A DNA stretch of 64,000 nt from JAJDUF01 sp965238265 (lineage in GTDB: Bacteria; Chloroflexota; UBA11872; UBA12225; JAJDUF01): contig OZ250185.1 of the NCBI GenBank assembly GCA_965238265.1, positions 1,984,001 to 2,048,000 of the forward strand, in the 5' to 3' direction. Positions 16,162-25,166 of this stretch are shown here, piece by piece. Both the position numbers and the translations under genes were made by a program. The notes under the pieces were generated by a model. The model worked only from the letters and a program-made list of their open reading frames with translations. It made no database searches and was not told where the DNA came from. Position 1 is the first letter of the stretch, and every line of letters starts with the position of its first letter.

Positions 16162-17187
16162 CTAATCGTCACCGCTGCGATGCAGCTTCGGCAAGGCACC
16201 GGTGGGTCGGTCGGCCGAGTCGTAGCCCGGTACCGGTGTCGAATAGACGTATTCGTATGCGGCCTCAGCCGCCGGCTGAGGACTCTCGGCGGCAAACTTG
16301 GCGGCCTCCTCAACCTGGCGGTCCACGCGCTTGCGGATCAGCGCCAGGTCTTCGTCGCCGATGCCGTTGCCTTCGATCAGCCGCTGGCCGAACGTCTCGA
16401 TGGGATCGCGCTCGCGCCACGGCTTTACGTCGTCTTCCGTGCGGTAGATCTCCGGATCGGCGGTAGAGTGACCGCGATAACGATAACAGAGCGCTTCCAG
16501 GAAGACGGGTCCGCCACCGGAGCGGGCGTGTTCGGCAACGTCCGCGACCGTATCGTGCATGGCCAGCACGTCCATCCCGTCCACACGCTTGCTCGGCATG
16601 TACGGCTCGGCCTTGCGATAGATCTCGGTCACGGCCGAGGCCTTCTGTAGGTGCGTCCCCATGCCGTATTCGTTGTTCTCACAGATGAACACCACCGGGA
16701 GTTTCCACAGCGCGGCCATATTGAGCGCTTCGTAGAACTCGCCCTGATTGGTCGAGCCATCGCCGAAGAAGCAGCACACGACGCGATCTTCCTGCAGCTG
16801 TTTGGCTGCCCAGGCCATGCCCGAGGCCAGCAACAGGTGTGCGCCGACGATGGCCCAGCCACCCCAAAGGTGACGCCGCACATCCGCGAGATGCATCGAG
16901 CCACCGTGACCCAGGCTTGAGCCGGTGGCCTTGCCATACAGCTCCGCCATCACAGCGTTAGGATCCATGCCGCGCGCCAAGGCGTGACCGTGGTCCCGGT
17001 AGTGGGTGATGACGTGATCGGTGCCCCGGAGGGCAGCGATGGCGCCTACGGCTACGGCTTCTTCGCCAACGTAGAGATGGCAGAAGCCGCGGATATGGGC
17101 TTGGAAATAGGCCTCGGCGCTGGCTTCCTCGAACCGCCGGATGAGGTACATCTGGCGGTACAGTTCCAGCAGCCGATCTTTCTGCAT
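16162..17187 (-). CDS. pdhA: 2-oxoacid dehydrogenase E1 alpha subunit
   Basis: First gene of the dehydrogenase operon. The 341-residue protein has HITHYRDHGHAL-type substrate-site residues, GSSLGHGGSMH and the ThDP/Mg motif from GDGSTNQGEF to CENNEY. The start is ATG 17187, with AGGAGG nine bases upstream; the longer open frame upstream overlaps the neighbouring gene's tail and is not credible. Together with pdhB it decarboxylates pyruvate or a similar 2-oxoacid and passes the acyl group to E2 lipoyl. Confidence 0.94.
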   Translation of the reverse strand: MQKDRLLELYRQMYLIRRFEEASAEAYFQAHIRGFCHLYVGEEAVAVGAIAALRGTDHVITHYRDHGHALARGMDPNAVMAELYGKATGSSLGHGGSMHLADVRRHLWGGWAIVGAHLLLASGMAWAAKQLQEDRVVCCFFGDGSTNQGEFYEALNMAALWKLPVVFICENNEYGMGTHLQKASAVTEIYRKAEPYMPSKRVDGMDVLAMHDTVADVAEHARSGGGPVFLEALCYRYRGHSTADPEIYRTEDDVKPWRERDPIETFGQRLIEGNGIGDEDLALIRKRVDRQVEEAAKFAAESPQPAAEAAYEYVYSTPVPGYDSADRPTGALPKLHRSGDD

Positions 17188-17356
17188 CCGGGCCTTCCTC
17201 CTCGCATTGGACCGAGACGGCAGCAGAAGACGACGCCTCACCCGGCGCTGCTCGGCGCCCGTACCCCATTGTAGCAAGCACCCTTCCCCCGGTACCACTT
17301 GGAGCGGCTGTCGAGCCAACGCGAGGTCGTCATCGCCGCCATGGGCGCTTAACCGC

Positions 17357-18997
17357 TCATCGCAGGGGGCTGCTCGGCCGGTAGAGCGTGTAGCCGTACA
17401 CACCCTGCGGGCGCCTGACGCGCAGCATCAGCTCCCAGCCGCTAGGGGCCAGGGCACGTGACCGCTGGTCGCCCAGGTACTCTGCCTGAGCAAGGTGTAG
17501 GCCCGCGGGCGGGGCGGGGAAGGGTGGCGCCGACGAGCGCGGCAGGTCATCTTGCCAGGTAATGGGCAAGGATTCCGTGACGATCCGCATGCGTAGGCAG
17601 CTATGGCGACTACCGAGACCAACCACCGTGAGCGGTCCGTCCTCGGATAGCGTCCGGAGCGCGTCTACCATAGCGGCACACCCGACTCCGCTCTCCGGAC
17701 CGGCTTGGTATTCCCACCGCTCGTTCGGGCTGACTTCGGCGTTGGCCGGGTCCAGGCTCCATCGCGTGGCCAGGAGGAGCGCTGGGGCTACCACGAGGCT
17801 GGCCGTTACCAACGCCGCGGCGACGGCCAGCGCCGGTTGGCTGGCGCGCAGACGACGCCAGCGCTCGACGAGTTGTGGGGTGAGCGTCGCCGCCGCGACA
17901 ATCCACAGCGCCACCGCCGGCCATATGGCCGGTGCTGACCCGCGACCGCCGAGCAGGTCTATGAGGCCGGCCGTCACGGTGAGGAGCGCTGCCGCTACCG
18001 CGCACCCCTTCGCGGCCGTCGTACCGCGTCGCGCGACGAAGTAGGCCCCGATCGCGAGGGCCACCCAGCCGCCAACCGGCAGATCGAATACCAGCGTCCA
18101 GGCGAGGTTCCGCGCGACGAGCAACGCCTGGAAGATGCGTAGGTAGCCCACACCGACTATCGCGGCAACCACCGCCAGGCCCGCGAGTAGCCCCAGCAGG
18201 CCGCGTCGCGCGCGCACATACCCTGCTAGGACCTCACCGAGCGTCCCAGCCCGGCTGCGCCACACAACCGCAGCAAGCAGGAGCAGCGGGATCGCCGCCG
18301 CGATAGCGCCGTGCAGCAGTCCGGCGAGCACGAGCAACGCCAGACCCGGCAGCGCGAGTAGCCATCTCGTAGGCCCACCGAACACCACTCCTATGGTGTT
18401 CGTGGGCCGACGACTTTGCCACTGATAGGCGTGTACGGCGCAGCCGACGGCGAGCACGAGAAAGAGGGTCGCAGTCGAGACCGGCAGGGCCAGGCGGTCG
18501 GCGATGACGGCCAGCGGCGCAATGGCGTAGGCATGTGCAGCGACACTGGCCGCTAGGGGGCCGGCGAGTACACGCGCAACCCACCAGCAGGCGACGATGG
18601 TCGCCAGTCCGGCGATGGCGCTGGCCAGCCGTCCACGCTCGATGGCCCCCGGCCCTACGCCGAGCAGGCGACGCCACACGACCGCCGGGCCAGAAGCTCT
18701 CGCGCCGGGGCCGTAGGTCGCCACGGCTTGCGGTGGGTCCGAAGATTGGGTATAGGCCAGGATAACAAGCTCTGATTCGCGGTGGATCGGCTCTAGGCGG
18801 TCATACAGGCCGGCGAACCGCAGGAGTCCACCAAGCAGCAAGGCCAGTCCCAGCAGGAGCGCCGGCTGCCATTGAGCCAGGCGACCCGGCAGGGCTGCAT
18901 CACCTACTGCCCCAGCGGATTGTGCAGCCCCGGCGGTAGGATTGTTCACGGTGTTCTGTCGCGGTGCGGCGGCGGCTGGCACCACCTCACTATCCAT
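17357..18997 (-). CDS. Multi-pass membrane protein, ArnT/PMT-like glycosyltransferase candidate
   Basis: About 546 residues with roughly eleven hydrophobic segments between residues 45 and 420 and a soluble C-terminal domain (about 425-546). The layout and the loop RESELVILAYTQSSDP after the first segment resemble GT-C enzymes of the ArnT/PMT class, which use lipid-linked sugars, but no decisive motif is visible. The N-terminal 40 residues are Ala/Pro/Asn-rich and overlap a copy of a dispersed stem-loop repeat (18892-18930); a second copy spans the start region. I use ATG 18997; a TTG at 19009 is an alternative. It follows the secreted hydrolase by 27 bases on the same strand. Confidence 0.65.
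   Translation of the reverse strand: MDSEVVPAAAAPRQNTVNNPTAGAAQSAGAVGDAALPGRLAQWQPALLLGLALLLGGLLRFAGLYDRLEPIHRESELVILAYTQSSDPPQAVATYGPGARASGPAVVWRRLLGVGPGAIERGRLASAIAGLATIVACWWVARVLAGPLAASVAAHAYAIAPLAVIADRLALPVSTATLFLVLAVGCAVHAYQWQSRRPTNTIGVVFGGPTRWLLALPGLALLVLAGLLHGAIAAAIPLLLLAAVVWRSRAGTLGEVLAGYVRARRGLLGLLAGLAVVAAIVGVGYLRIFQALLVARNLAWTLVFDLPVGGWVALAIGAYFVARRGTTAAKGCAVAAALLTVTAGLIDLLGGRGSAPAIWPAVALWIVAAATLTPQLVERWRRLRASQPALAVAAALVTASLVVAPALLLATRWSLDPANAEVSPNERWEYQAGPESGVGCAAMVDALRTLSEDGPLTVVGLGSRHSCLRMRIVTESLPITWQDDLPRSSAPPFPAPPAGLHLAQAEYLGDQRSRALAPSGWELMLRVRRPQGVYGYTLYRPSSPLR
18892..18930. repeat. Stem-loop repeat copy (GGGCTGCA/TGCAGCCC), inside coding sequence
   Basis: Perfect eight-base arms 18892-18899 and 18923-18930 with a 23-base loop ending GCGGATT. 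This is a copy of the family best seen at 21950-21987 and 58942-58979. Here it encodes part of the low-complexity N-terminus of the membrane protein. Confidence 0.6.
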
Positions 18998-19012
18998 CGG
19001 ATTGTGCAAGCC
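18974..19012. repeat. Stem-loop repeat copy at start of membrane-protein gene
   Basis: Arms GGCTGGCAC (18974-18982) and GTGCAAGCC (19004-19012), eight of nine pairs, with the conserved loop end CCATCGGATT. It overlaps the start codon region of the minus-strand gene and lies 13 bases from the stop of the upstream gene. Confidence 0.6.
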
Positions 19013-19024
19013 GGCGTCGTCAGG

Positions 19025-21397
19025 TTAGCTTGCTGCCCGCGGGGCGGCCAATGGCGAGCCGGCAGGCACGCCCTCTTCCACCAGGATGAGCGGCGAGCCG
19101 CCGACGTAGTAGTAGCCCGGAGGGTCCCCGCCGAACAGGTCGAAGTGGCGCGAAGCGGCTGCTAGCTCAATGGACCAATACGCCCGGCCATCAACGGTGA
19201 CGGGCCGGATGATCTTCGCCGCGCCGTCCTTGCTGACGAGCCAGCCATGTACGCCCACCTTGGGCACCAGCACCGTGATCGGGGTGCCGGCGCCGTTCCA
19301 TAGCACGGTTGAGCGTTGGATGCCGCCGGCAATGGCACGCTCGAAGATGCCGGCGTGAACGTGCCATGTGAACCGCGGTGTGTACTGGGACCACCTCGCC
19401 ACCGGATCATCGGCCCGCTCTAGCACCTCCAAGCCGCGTGGCGTGGCGTTACCCAGGAAACGGGCGACCGTCTGGAAGGCGGTGAACGCCGGCCGTTGCC
19501 GCGACGCCGCGACGTTATTCGGATCATCGTGGAAGCGCACCAGGCCCCAAAGCTCATCGAACTGCCGCCCACCAAGAGCTGGGTACCTATCGTCCTGGAG
19601 CGCGTGGAAGAACATCCGCTCGTAGCCGGCCAAGCGGCCCAACGTAAGTGCCTGGATGACGAAGGAGGCCTGCTCATCCATCGTGATGCGGAAGCCGTCA
19701 TTGGCGATCTGTGTATCCCACCCCGGCACGTTGGCGTCATCGAACGGCATGGCGTTGAACTCGGCCAACCAGATGGGCTTGCCGGCGAGGCCGATGTCAG
19801 CGAGCCGCTGCGCGAAGCCGCTGCGGTTGGGCGGTAGCAACGCCACCTCGCCGCCGCCGTGTACACGATCCCACAGATCATGCGGATTCCGGTAAATGTT
19901 GAGCGCGAGGGCGTCGAAGAAGCCACCGTTCGCCGGCGCTGCCGGGTCGGCCTTGACCTGCGCCATGAACGCCGCAAACCACGGCAGCCGTTGCTCGCCG
20001 CCTTCCTGCATGTCGCGGTGGTAGCTGTACGGTGCGACGATCACCTGCGCGTTGGGATTGCCCCGCTTGGCCGCAGTGTAGGCTGTCTTCAGCAGTTGGT
20101 AGTACTGCGCTGCCGAGCCGGCAAACGTCGAGTAGATCGCATTGGGGCCGGAGGGGGGGATTTCCACTTCGTTCCAAATCGCCCAATGGTCAATCGTACC
20201 CGCACACTCGCGGGCAATTGCCGCGACAAACCGTGCCCACTTCGCCATATCGGGCACGCTATGTGTGCCGTCTGCCGGATTGGTGGCTGCGAAGTCGGGG
20301 GTGCCGATCAGCAGGCCCAGCATTTTGACGTTCGCGGCCTTCAGTCCGTCGTTGACCCACGGACAGCCACGGATACCGCTGAAGTCGCCATCGGATCGCT
20401 CGGCGCCGGACCAGAAGATGACCGACCGGGTCCAGCCCGCGCCGCTCTGGGCCAGAAAACCGGAGGCTGCATAGCCATCGTTGACGCCAAGCCAATCGGC
20501 GCGTACTTGCGCCGCCGGGGGCGCGTGCGGCTCCGCCGCCTGCGGCGGTGGGGCCGGTGCGGCCGTAGGAGCCGGTGGCGCTGGCCTTAGCGCGACGCTG
20601 GTCGCCGCCTCCGGCTTGAGCGGCGTTGCCGCCCACGTGGGGAAGAGGCCGGCTTCCTTGGCGAGGCCCCCGCCAAGCACAATCGTCACCGTACCCGCTG
20701 CCGCCCACGGCACGTCCTGCTGCCAATACTGGAACGCGGCCCGCTGCCCGCGCACGACGACCACGTGGCCGTAATCCTTGATCCCCATCGGGAAGCCGTG
20801 GTGGTTCAGCCATTGCGGGTTGGCCAGGAATCGCCCTTCCAGCGCTTGCCGGGCGGCGCGCATCGTCGCACTGTCGCTGGCCCGGGGCGCGAAGATCGTT
20901 GTGAGGTGATTCTCGGTGATACTGCCGGGGCCACTGAAGGGTCGTCCCTGGTCGCTGGACCAGTCAAAGCTGGACGGAATCTGCTTGAAGGTCTCCAGCC
21001 ACTCGTCCCGACCGGCGGCGTGGAGCAGGTCGAAGACGTTGGCCAGGCTCATGGTGCCGGTGATGGTATTCCATTGCAGCAGTGCCCGCTGGGTGACCTG
21101 ATAGGTAAACGGGCCGTCTTGGTAGGGGTGGGAAGCGGGGTAGCCCAGCGCCGCGATCCCACCGAGCGCCGTGAATTGGCTAAAACAGGGGCAGCTGGTG
21201 GTATCGCGGATGGCAAACCCAAAACCGGCCGGGTGGTCGCCGCGGGTCTGGGTGTAGAAGTGACCGTCGGCCAGGGCGAAGTCGTCACCCGCGGACTGCG
21301 CGGCAGCGGGCGCCACGGCCAGCAGTGCAGTGAGCAACAGCGCCGCCAGCAACGCTCCGACGAACGGCAGTCGGCGGACTATTCTGCCCCAAGCCAT
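19025..21397 (-). CDS. Secreted LGFP-like module plus clan GH-A glycoside hydrolase
   Basis: A 790-residue exported protein. Residues 1-34 are a signal peptide (RR, hydrophobic core, APAAAQ). Residues about 40-270 form a wall-associated-type module (GFAIRD, ALGYPASHPY, QRALLQW) of the kind called LGFP-like in related bacteria. After a Pro/Ala linker (about 272-300) comes a TIM-barrel hydrolase with likely acid/base E410 in AIWNEVE and likely nucleophile E546 in IWLAEFNA. The C-terminal 130 residues look like a beta domain. The catalytic pair fits GH39/GH5-like enzymes; the substrate is unknown. It is followed by a membrane glycosyltransferase-like gene, so cell-surface polysaccharide is a reasonable guess. 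Confidence 0.8.
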   Translation of the reverse strand: MAWGRIVRRLPFVGALLAALLLTALLAVAPAAAQSAGDDFALADGHFYTQTRGDHPAGFGFAIRDTTSCPCFSQFTALGGIAALGYPASHPYQDGPFTYQVTQRALLQWNTITGTMSLANVFDLLHAAGRDEWLETFKQIPSSFDWSSDQGRPFSGPGSITENHLTTIFAPRASDSATMRAARQALEGRFLANPQWLNHHGFPMGIKDYGHVVVVRGQRAAFQYWQQDVPWAAAGTVTIVLGGGLAKEAGLFPTWAATPLKPEAATSVALRPAPPAPTAAPAPPPQAAEPHAPPAAQVRADWLGVNDGYAASGFLAQSGAGWTRSVIFWSGAERSDGDFSGIRGCPWVNDGLKAANVKMLGLLIGTPDFAATNPADGTHSVPDMAKWARFVAAIARECAGTIDHWAIWNEVEIPPSGPNAIYSTFAGSAAQYYQLLKTAYTAAKRGNPNAQVIVAPYSYHRDMQEGGEQRLPWFAAFMAQVKADPAAPANGGFFDALALNIYRNPHDLWDRVHGGGEVALLPPNRSGFAQRLADIGLAGKPIWLAEFNAMPFDDANVPGWDTQIANDGFRITMDEQASFVIQALTLGRLAGYERMFFHALQDDRYPALGGRQFDELWGLVRFHDDPNNVAASRQRPAFTAFQTVARFLGNATPRGLEVLERADDPVARWSQYTPRFTWHVHAGIFERAIAGGIQRSTVLWNGAGTPITVLVPKVGVHGWLVSKDGAAKIIRPVTVDGRAYWSIELAAASRHFDLFGGDPPGYYYVGGSPLILVEEGVPAGSPLAAPRAAS

Positions 21398-21412
21398 ACA
21401 GTCTTCTCCAAA

Positions 21413-21490
21413 GCCCCCACCCTAACCCTCCCCCGTTGCGACAGGGGAGGGAAGCGCCGTCCCCCTGCCGCAGCGGGGGGACCATAGGGG
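21413..21490. repeat. GC-rich intergenic repeat between hydrolase and xdhC-like gene
   Basis: CCCCCACCCTAACCCTCCCCC...GGGGAGGG and CCCCCTGCCGCAGCGGGGGG segments of the dispersed palindrome class. No coding signal. Confidence 0.5.
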
Positions 21491-21520
21491 GCCCGGCCTC
21501 TCTGCGACCGGATCACGGCA

Positions 21521-21847
21521 TCAGCGGCTAGCCGGGGGATCGAGCGGTTCGACGAAGACTTCAATCGTCCCGCCGCACGCCAAGCCGATGTCCCAGACCA
21601 TATCGCGCGTAATGCCAAACTGGAGCAGCTGTGGCTGGCCGGTCCTCAGCACGTCGAGTGACACGTCAATGACGGCCGGCTCGACGCAGCCACCGCTCAC
21701 CGATCCGGCAAACTCGCCGTGAGAGCCGACGGCGAGCTTGCTCCCGGTGGGTCGCGGCGCCGACCCTTGGGTGTTGACGACGGTTGCGACGGCGACGCTG
21801 TGCCCGGCTTGGCGCCAGCGCTCGATGTCGGCGAGTAGGTCACGCAT
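21521..21847 (-). CDS. XdhC/CoxI N-terminal domain protein
   Basis: XdhC-type proteins bind and sulfurate the molybdenum cofactor before it enters xanthine or CO dehydrogenases. This 108-residue protein consists only of the XdhC_CoxI domain: VATVVNTQGSAPRPTGSKL, GEFAGSVSGGCVEPAV and IGLACGGTIEVFVEPL are close to family consensus. The C-terminal Rossmann domain of full-length XdhC (about 250-350 residues) is missing, and no second half is found nearby; stand-alone short forms exist in cox-type clusters. ATG 21847 has AGGAGG four bases upstream. It lies downstream of coxE- and moxR-like genes on the same strand. Confidence 0.88.
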   Translation of the reverse strand: MRDLLADIERWRQAGHSVAVATVVNTQGSAPRPTGSKLAVGSHGEFAGSVSGGCVEPAVIDVSLDVLRTGQPQLLQFGITRDMVWDIGLACGGTIEVFVEPLDPPASR

Positions 21848-21949
21848 CAGTCCTCCTCATAGGTGGTACCGCCCGGCTACGGAGTAGGTTGCCCGGTAGC
21901 GGGCTGCGTTGGGCTACAGCGCCTAGTGCCCGCCTCTGGCTTGAACAGG

Positions 21950-21987
21950 GGTCTGCACCACTGACCTCCATTAGGATTGTGCAGACC
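21950..21987. repeat. Stem-loop GGTCTGCAC/GTGCAGACC at end of coxE-like gene
   Basis: Nine-base perfect arms (21950-21958, 21979-21987) with a 20-base loop ending CCATTAGGATT. The right arm encodes the last residues (ARSAQS) and stop of the minus-strand coxE-like gene. A factor-independent terminator or mRNA 3'-end element is possible; there is no T-tract. It is the best copy of a family with members at 4878, 18892, 18974 and 58942. Confidence 0.7.
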
Positions 21988-23392
21988 TGGCGGGCAGTGG
22001 TGAGCGGCGCCCACGTACCGTTGCCATCACCTCGCAGAGCCGGTCGAGACTTTCCAGGTTATGCGCCGGCAGGAACTCGTCAACGTAGGGCAGCGCCGCT
22101 TGCAGCCCACGGGTCAAGGGCCGGTAGCCGGGCATCCCGAGCAGCGGATTGAGCCAGAAGAGCCGGTAGCTTGCCCGCTGGAGGTAGGCCACTTCTTGCC
22201 GGAGCTGCTCCACGTCGCCACGATCCCAGCCGTCGCTGATGAGTAGTACGAGTGCGCTCCGACCGAGCACGCGCCGTGCCCAGTGGCGATTGAAGTGGCC
22301 TACTGAATCGCCTATGCGGGTACCACCGGACCAGTCGTGGACAACGTCCGATACCGCTGCCAGCGCATCGTGAGGGCGGCGCTGGTGTAGTTGGTGCGTG
22401 ATATTGGTGAGGCGGGTGCTGAACACAAACGCTTCGACCCGCGGCAATTGCTGGCGCGCAGCATGAAGGAATTGCAGCAACATGCTCGAATAGATGCTCA
22501 TGGAGCCGCTGACGTCGCAGAGTAGGACGAGTGGACGCGGCTTCTCCGCACGAGCGCGTTTTTTCCAGGTGACAAGCTCCCCGCTCGTGCGTAGACTGTG
22601 CCGGATACTCCGCCGTAGGTCGAGGCGGCCCCGCACCGAGGGCCGCAGCCGGCGCGTCAAGCGCGGCGCCAGGCGCATCCCCAGCCGGGTCATCAGCTGC
22701 TGGACAACGCGCTGTTCGTGCCGATCAAGGTCGCTGAAGTCACGCCGCCGCAAGACTTCCGCGGCACTATAGGTACCACTGCGATCCACGCCGTCAACTT
22801 CGTCGGCAGCTTCCTGCGACCCGTCCTCGCTGACGCCGTCCTCGCTCTGACCGGCAGCCTCCACCGCCAAGCGGCGCAGCTGCTCTTGCTGCTTGCTGCC
22901 AGCCGGCGTGCCGTCGGTATCGGGGTTGCTAATGTCGCCGCCCGCCTTCTTCAGCTCCGAAGTCGCTTCGCCATTGGTGGAGTCTGGGAGCGTCCCCGGA
23001 TCAACGCTATAGCCCTCGGCCAACCGGGGACCAAAGAACTGGGCAAACACCAGGTCGAATCGCGCCTGGTCCTGATGTTGGGTCAGCAGGGTTACTTGCG
23101 CCGTGTGGTAGAGGTCATCCCGGCGCCGCAAGCCCGTGTGCTCGACCGCTTGCAGCAGGCTCGTGGCCTGGCCCGGCGCCACCGCCACGCCTGCCCGGTG
23201 GAGCGCACGGGCAAAGCGCACCAGATGCTTCATCAGCGCACTGCCGGCCGCCGCACTGCCGGCTTCGAGTGCCAGGACATCGCTCGATAGCTCCGGCGGT
23301 AGGCAAGGGTGCAGTTGAATGGCAGTGGTCAGCGGTCTGTCCGGGCCACCGGCCACCGGCCACCGGCCACTGACGTTGTGCGTTTCTGGCAT
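21971..23392 (-). CDS. CoxE-like von Willebrand factor A protein
   Basis: CoxE acts with the CoxD AAA+ protein in building the active site of CO dehydrogenase-type molybdo-enzymes. The C-terminal half has a VWA domain with the metal-ion site LLCDVSGSMS and SDGWDRGD, and the N-terminal half shows the typical MKHLVRFARALHRAGV...TGLRRRDDLYHTA start. That Met at 23233 is probably the real start (420 residues). The frame opens at ATG 23392, two bases after the upstream stop, but those 53 residues include repeat-like DNA (GGCCACCGGCCAC). The last residues lie in a stem-loop repeat. Confidence 0.87.
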   Translation of the reverse strand: MPETHNVSGRWPVAGGPDRPLTTAIQLHPCLPPELSSDVLALEAGSAAAGSALMKHLVRFARALHRAGVAVAPGQATSLLQAVEHTGLRRRDDLYHTAQVTLLTQHQDQARFDLVFAQFFGPRLAEGYSVDPGTLPDSTNGEATSELKKAGGDISNPDTDGTPAGSKQQEQLRRLAVEAAGQSEDGVSEDGSQEAADEVDGVDRSGTYSAAEVLRRRDFSDLDRHEQRVVQQLMTRLGMRLAPRLTRRLRPSVRGRLDLRRSIRHSLRTSGELVTWKKRARAEKPRPLVLLCDVSGSMSIYSSMLLQFLHAARQQLPRVEAFVFSTRLTNITHQLHQRRPHDALAAVSDVVHDWSGGTRIGDSVGHFNRHWARRVLGRSALVLLISDGWDRGDVEQLRQEVAYLQRASYRLFWLNPLLGMPGYRPLTRGLQAALPYVDEFLPAHNLESLDRLCEVMATVRGRRSPLPARSAQS

Positions 23393-23393
23393 G

Positions 23394-24347
23394 TCAGCTT
23401 CCCGTGACGGCGTTGACGAGGCTCTTGAGCCGCTGGCCCCGGATATGGGCCATGTCTTCTTGGTGCTTCACCAGGGTACCGAGAGTGGCGTCGGCGTCAT
23501 CGTAGCCGACCCGCCGCACGCCTAGCTCCACCAAAGCGCCGGCCCAGTCGAGTGTTTCGGCGATCCCCGGGACTTTGTACAGCTCTTCCTCGCGCAGGGC
23601 CTGGACAAACGCCGTGACCTGCCGCGCCAAGGTGTCGGCGATGTCGGGTACCCGCGTTTCCACGATGCGTAGCTCTTTCTCGAACGTGGGGTACTCGATC
23701 CAGTGATAGAGACACCGGCGCTTCAGCGCGTCGTGCAGCTCGCGCGTGCGGTTCGACGTGATAACGACACGCGGCGGCTTATCGGCGTGGATGGTGCCGA
23801 TCTCCGGCACGGTGACTTGGTAGTCCGCCAGCATCTCCAGCAGGAAGGCGTCCAGCTCGTCGTCCGCCCGGTCTATCTCGTCTACCAGAAGTACCGGGGG
23901 CGCGTCGTCGGCACCGGTCTCCAGCGCCTGCAAGAGCGGTCGCCGCACCAGGAACTCGGGGCTGAAGAGGTCCTTCAGCCGGCTCTCCTGCGCGCTCCCT
24001 TGCGCTTCCAGGAGTCGGATGTGGAGCATCTGCCGGCTGTAGTTCCATTCGTAGACCGCCTGGTGGATATCCAGCCCCTCGTAGCATTGCAGCCGGATCA
24101 GTCGCCCTCCCGTCGCGGTAGCCAGCACCTTGGCCACCTCGGTTTTGCCAACGCCCGCTTCCCCTTCCAAGAGCAGCGGCTTGGGCAGCCGCATCGCCAG
24201 GAAGATCGCCGTGGCGAGCGCGCGGTCGGTCACGTAACGCTGGCCGGCGAGCGTATCCTGCACCTGCTCGATGGACTCGGGCGTCGGCGGAAGGGGGGCG
24301 GAGGTGGTAGCTTGGGGCGACGTAACATCGGCTTCACTCGCATTCAT
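23394..24347 (-). CDS. MoxR-family AAA+ ATPase (CoxD-like)
   Basis: MoxR ATPases act as metal-insertion or assembly chaperones, usually with a VWA partner. The 317-residue protein has Walker A GEAGVGKTE, Walker B LLVDEIDRAD, sensor I ITSNRTRELHDALKRRC (Arg finger at the end) and a helical lid. The segment LEGEAGVGKTEVAKVLA and EWNYSRQML match the CoxD branch. The start ATG 24347 has no strong ribosome site. The order moxR, coxE, xdhC (all minus, short spacing) resembles coxDEF. No coxMSL or xdhAB genes are in the window. Confidence 0.88.
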   Translation of the reverse strand: MNASEADVTSPQATTSAPLPPTPESIEQVQDTLAGQRYVTDRALATAIFLAMRLPKPLLLEGEAGVGKTEVAKVLATATGGRLIRLQCYEGLDIHQAVYEWNYSRQMLHIRLLEAQGSAQESRLKDLFSPEFLVRRPLLQALETGADDAPPVLLVDEIDRADDELDAFLLEMLADYQVTVPEIGTIHADKPPRVVITSNRTRELHDALKRRCLYHWIEYPTFEKELRIVETRVPDIADTLARQVTAFVQALREEELYKVPGIAETLDWAGALVELGVRRVGYDDADATLGTLVKHQEDMAHIRGQRLKSLVNAVTGS

Positions 24348-24481
24348 GGTGGCCACTGTACCAAATCTACACCCACTCGCCGATCCACCAGCTAGGCGCC
24401 GTTGACATTGCCCGGTCATGGCCGCGCCATTTCCCCGTTATTGCTCTGAAAATAGCCCCATCCGCCACGCCCGCCCTATCC

Positions 24482-24556
24482 GTCATTCCCGCGTAAGCGG
24501 GAATCCAGGGCCGGCACGCCGGCTGCGGCCCTTGGCCTGGATTTCGCCGGAATGAC
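24482..24556. repeat. Paired REP-type palindrome
   Basis: Unit GTCATTCCCGCG...GCGGGAATCCAGG joined head to head with CCTGGATTTCGCCGGAATGAC. This is the intact form of the structure interrupted by the IS30-like element at 29156-30189. Confidence 0.8.
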
Positions 24557-24572
24557 GCAATCGGATACCGTC

Positions 24573-24977
24573 CTATCGTTGGTCGTCTGCGCTTGAGTCT
24601 GCGCTCGCTGCCCTTCTGATCTTGCCGAGCGCCATTTCGATCAGGCCAACGGCAGCGATGCCGACGATGACGTGGGCCGCGAGCACGGCCATGTAGACCT
24701 GTCCACTCGTCCACAGGCCGAGGAACAGCGTGAGGCCGAGGGCAAAGGGTAGCAGGGGCCACCACCAAGCGATGCCGGCCGGGCCGCCGAGCGCCTGGGC
24801 GCCGGCGCTGGCTGCCCGCCGCGTCCACGGCCCGAGCACGACACCGGCCAGCACGACGGTGCCCAGACCGAACAGCAGATGCAGCCAGTGCCACAAGTCG
24901 CCGCCGACGTTCCCGGTAAGGAGGCCCAAACCCAGGAAGAAGGTAGCGATAGCCACGATCCGCAGAACTATTCCCAC
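24573..24977 (-). CDS. Small four-helix membrane protein, unknown function
   Basis: 134 residues with four hydrophobic segments (about 4-22, 30-50, 68-88 and 93-113) and a charged C-terminus rich in Ala, Ser and Asp. I do not recognise the family. The start is GTG 24977, seven bases after AGGAG. It lies behind a repeat on the same strand as moxR but 225 bases away from it, and diverges from the dehydratase gene. Translation signals and helix pattern make it a credible gene. Confidence 0.7.
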   Translation of the reverse strand: MGIVLRIVAIATFFLGLGLLTGNVGGDLWHWLHLLFGLGTVVLAGVVLGPWTRRAASAGAQALGGPAGIAWWWPLLPFALGLTLFLGLWTSGQVYMAVLAAHVIVGIAAVGLIEMALGKIRRAASADSSADDQR

Positions 24978-25166
24978 ACGTCAGCTCCTCTCAGTGGTGA
25001 CAACTCCGCGCAGCAGTGTCCGACGCCGGCCTACCTTAACAAGGTTGGCGGAGAGCGTCAACGTGCCGGGGTCCTCCCGTCCGCCCCGAGTCAGCCGCTT
25101 GATGGTATGGTGATGCACACTTGGCGGTCGGGAAGCCTGGAGCAAGACCTGAAGAATGGAGCGGCT

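Noticed and set aside
16999..17403. Start of pdhA at 17403
   Set aside because: The added residues show no E1-alpha similarity and overlap the neighbouring gene; ATG 17187 has a strong ribosome site.
23234..23392. N-terminal 53 residues of the CoxE-like frame
   Set aside because: Not firmly dismissed: kept in the coordinates, but the sequence is repeat-like and homologues should start near MKHLVRF.
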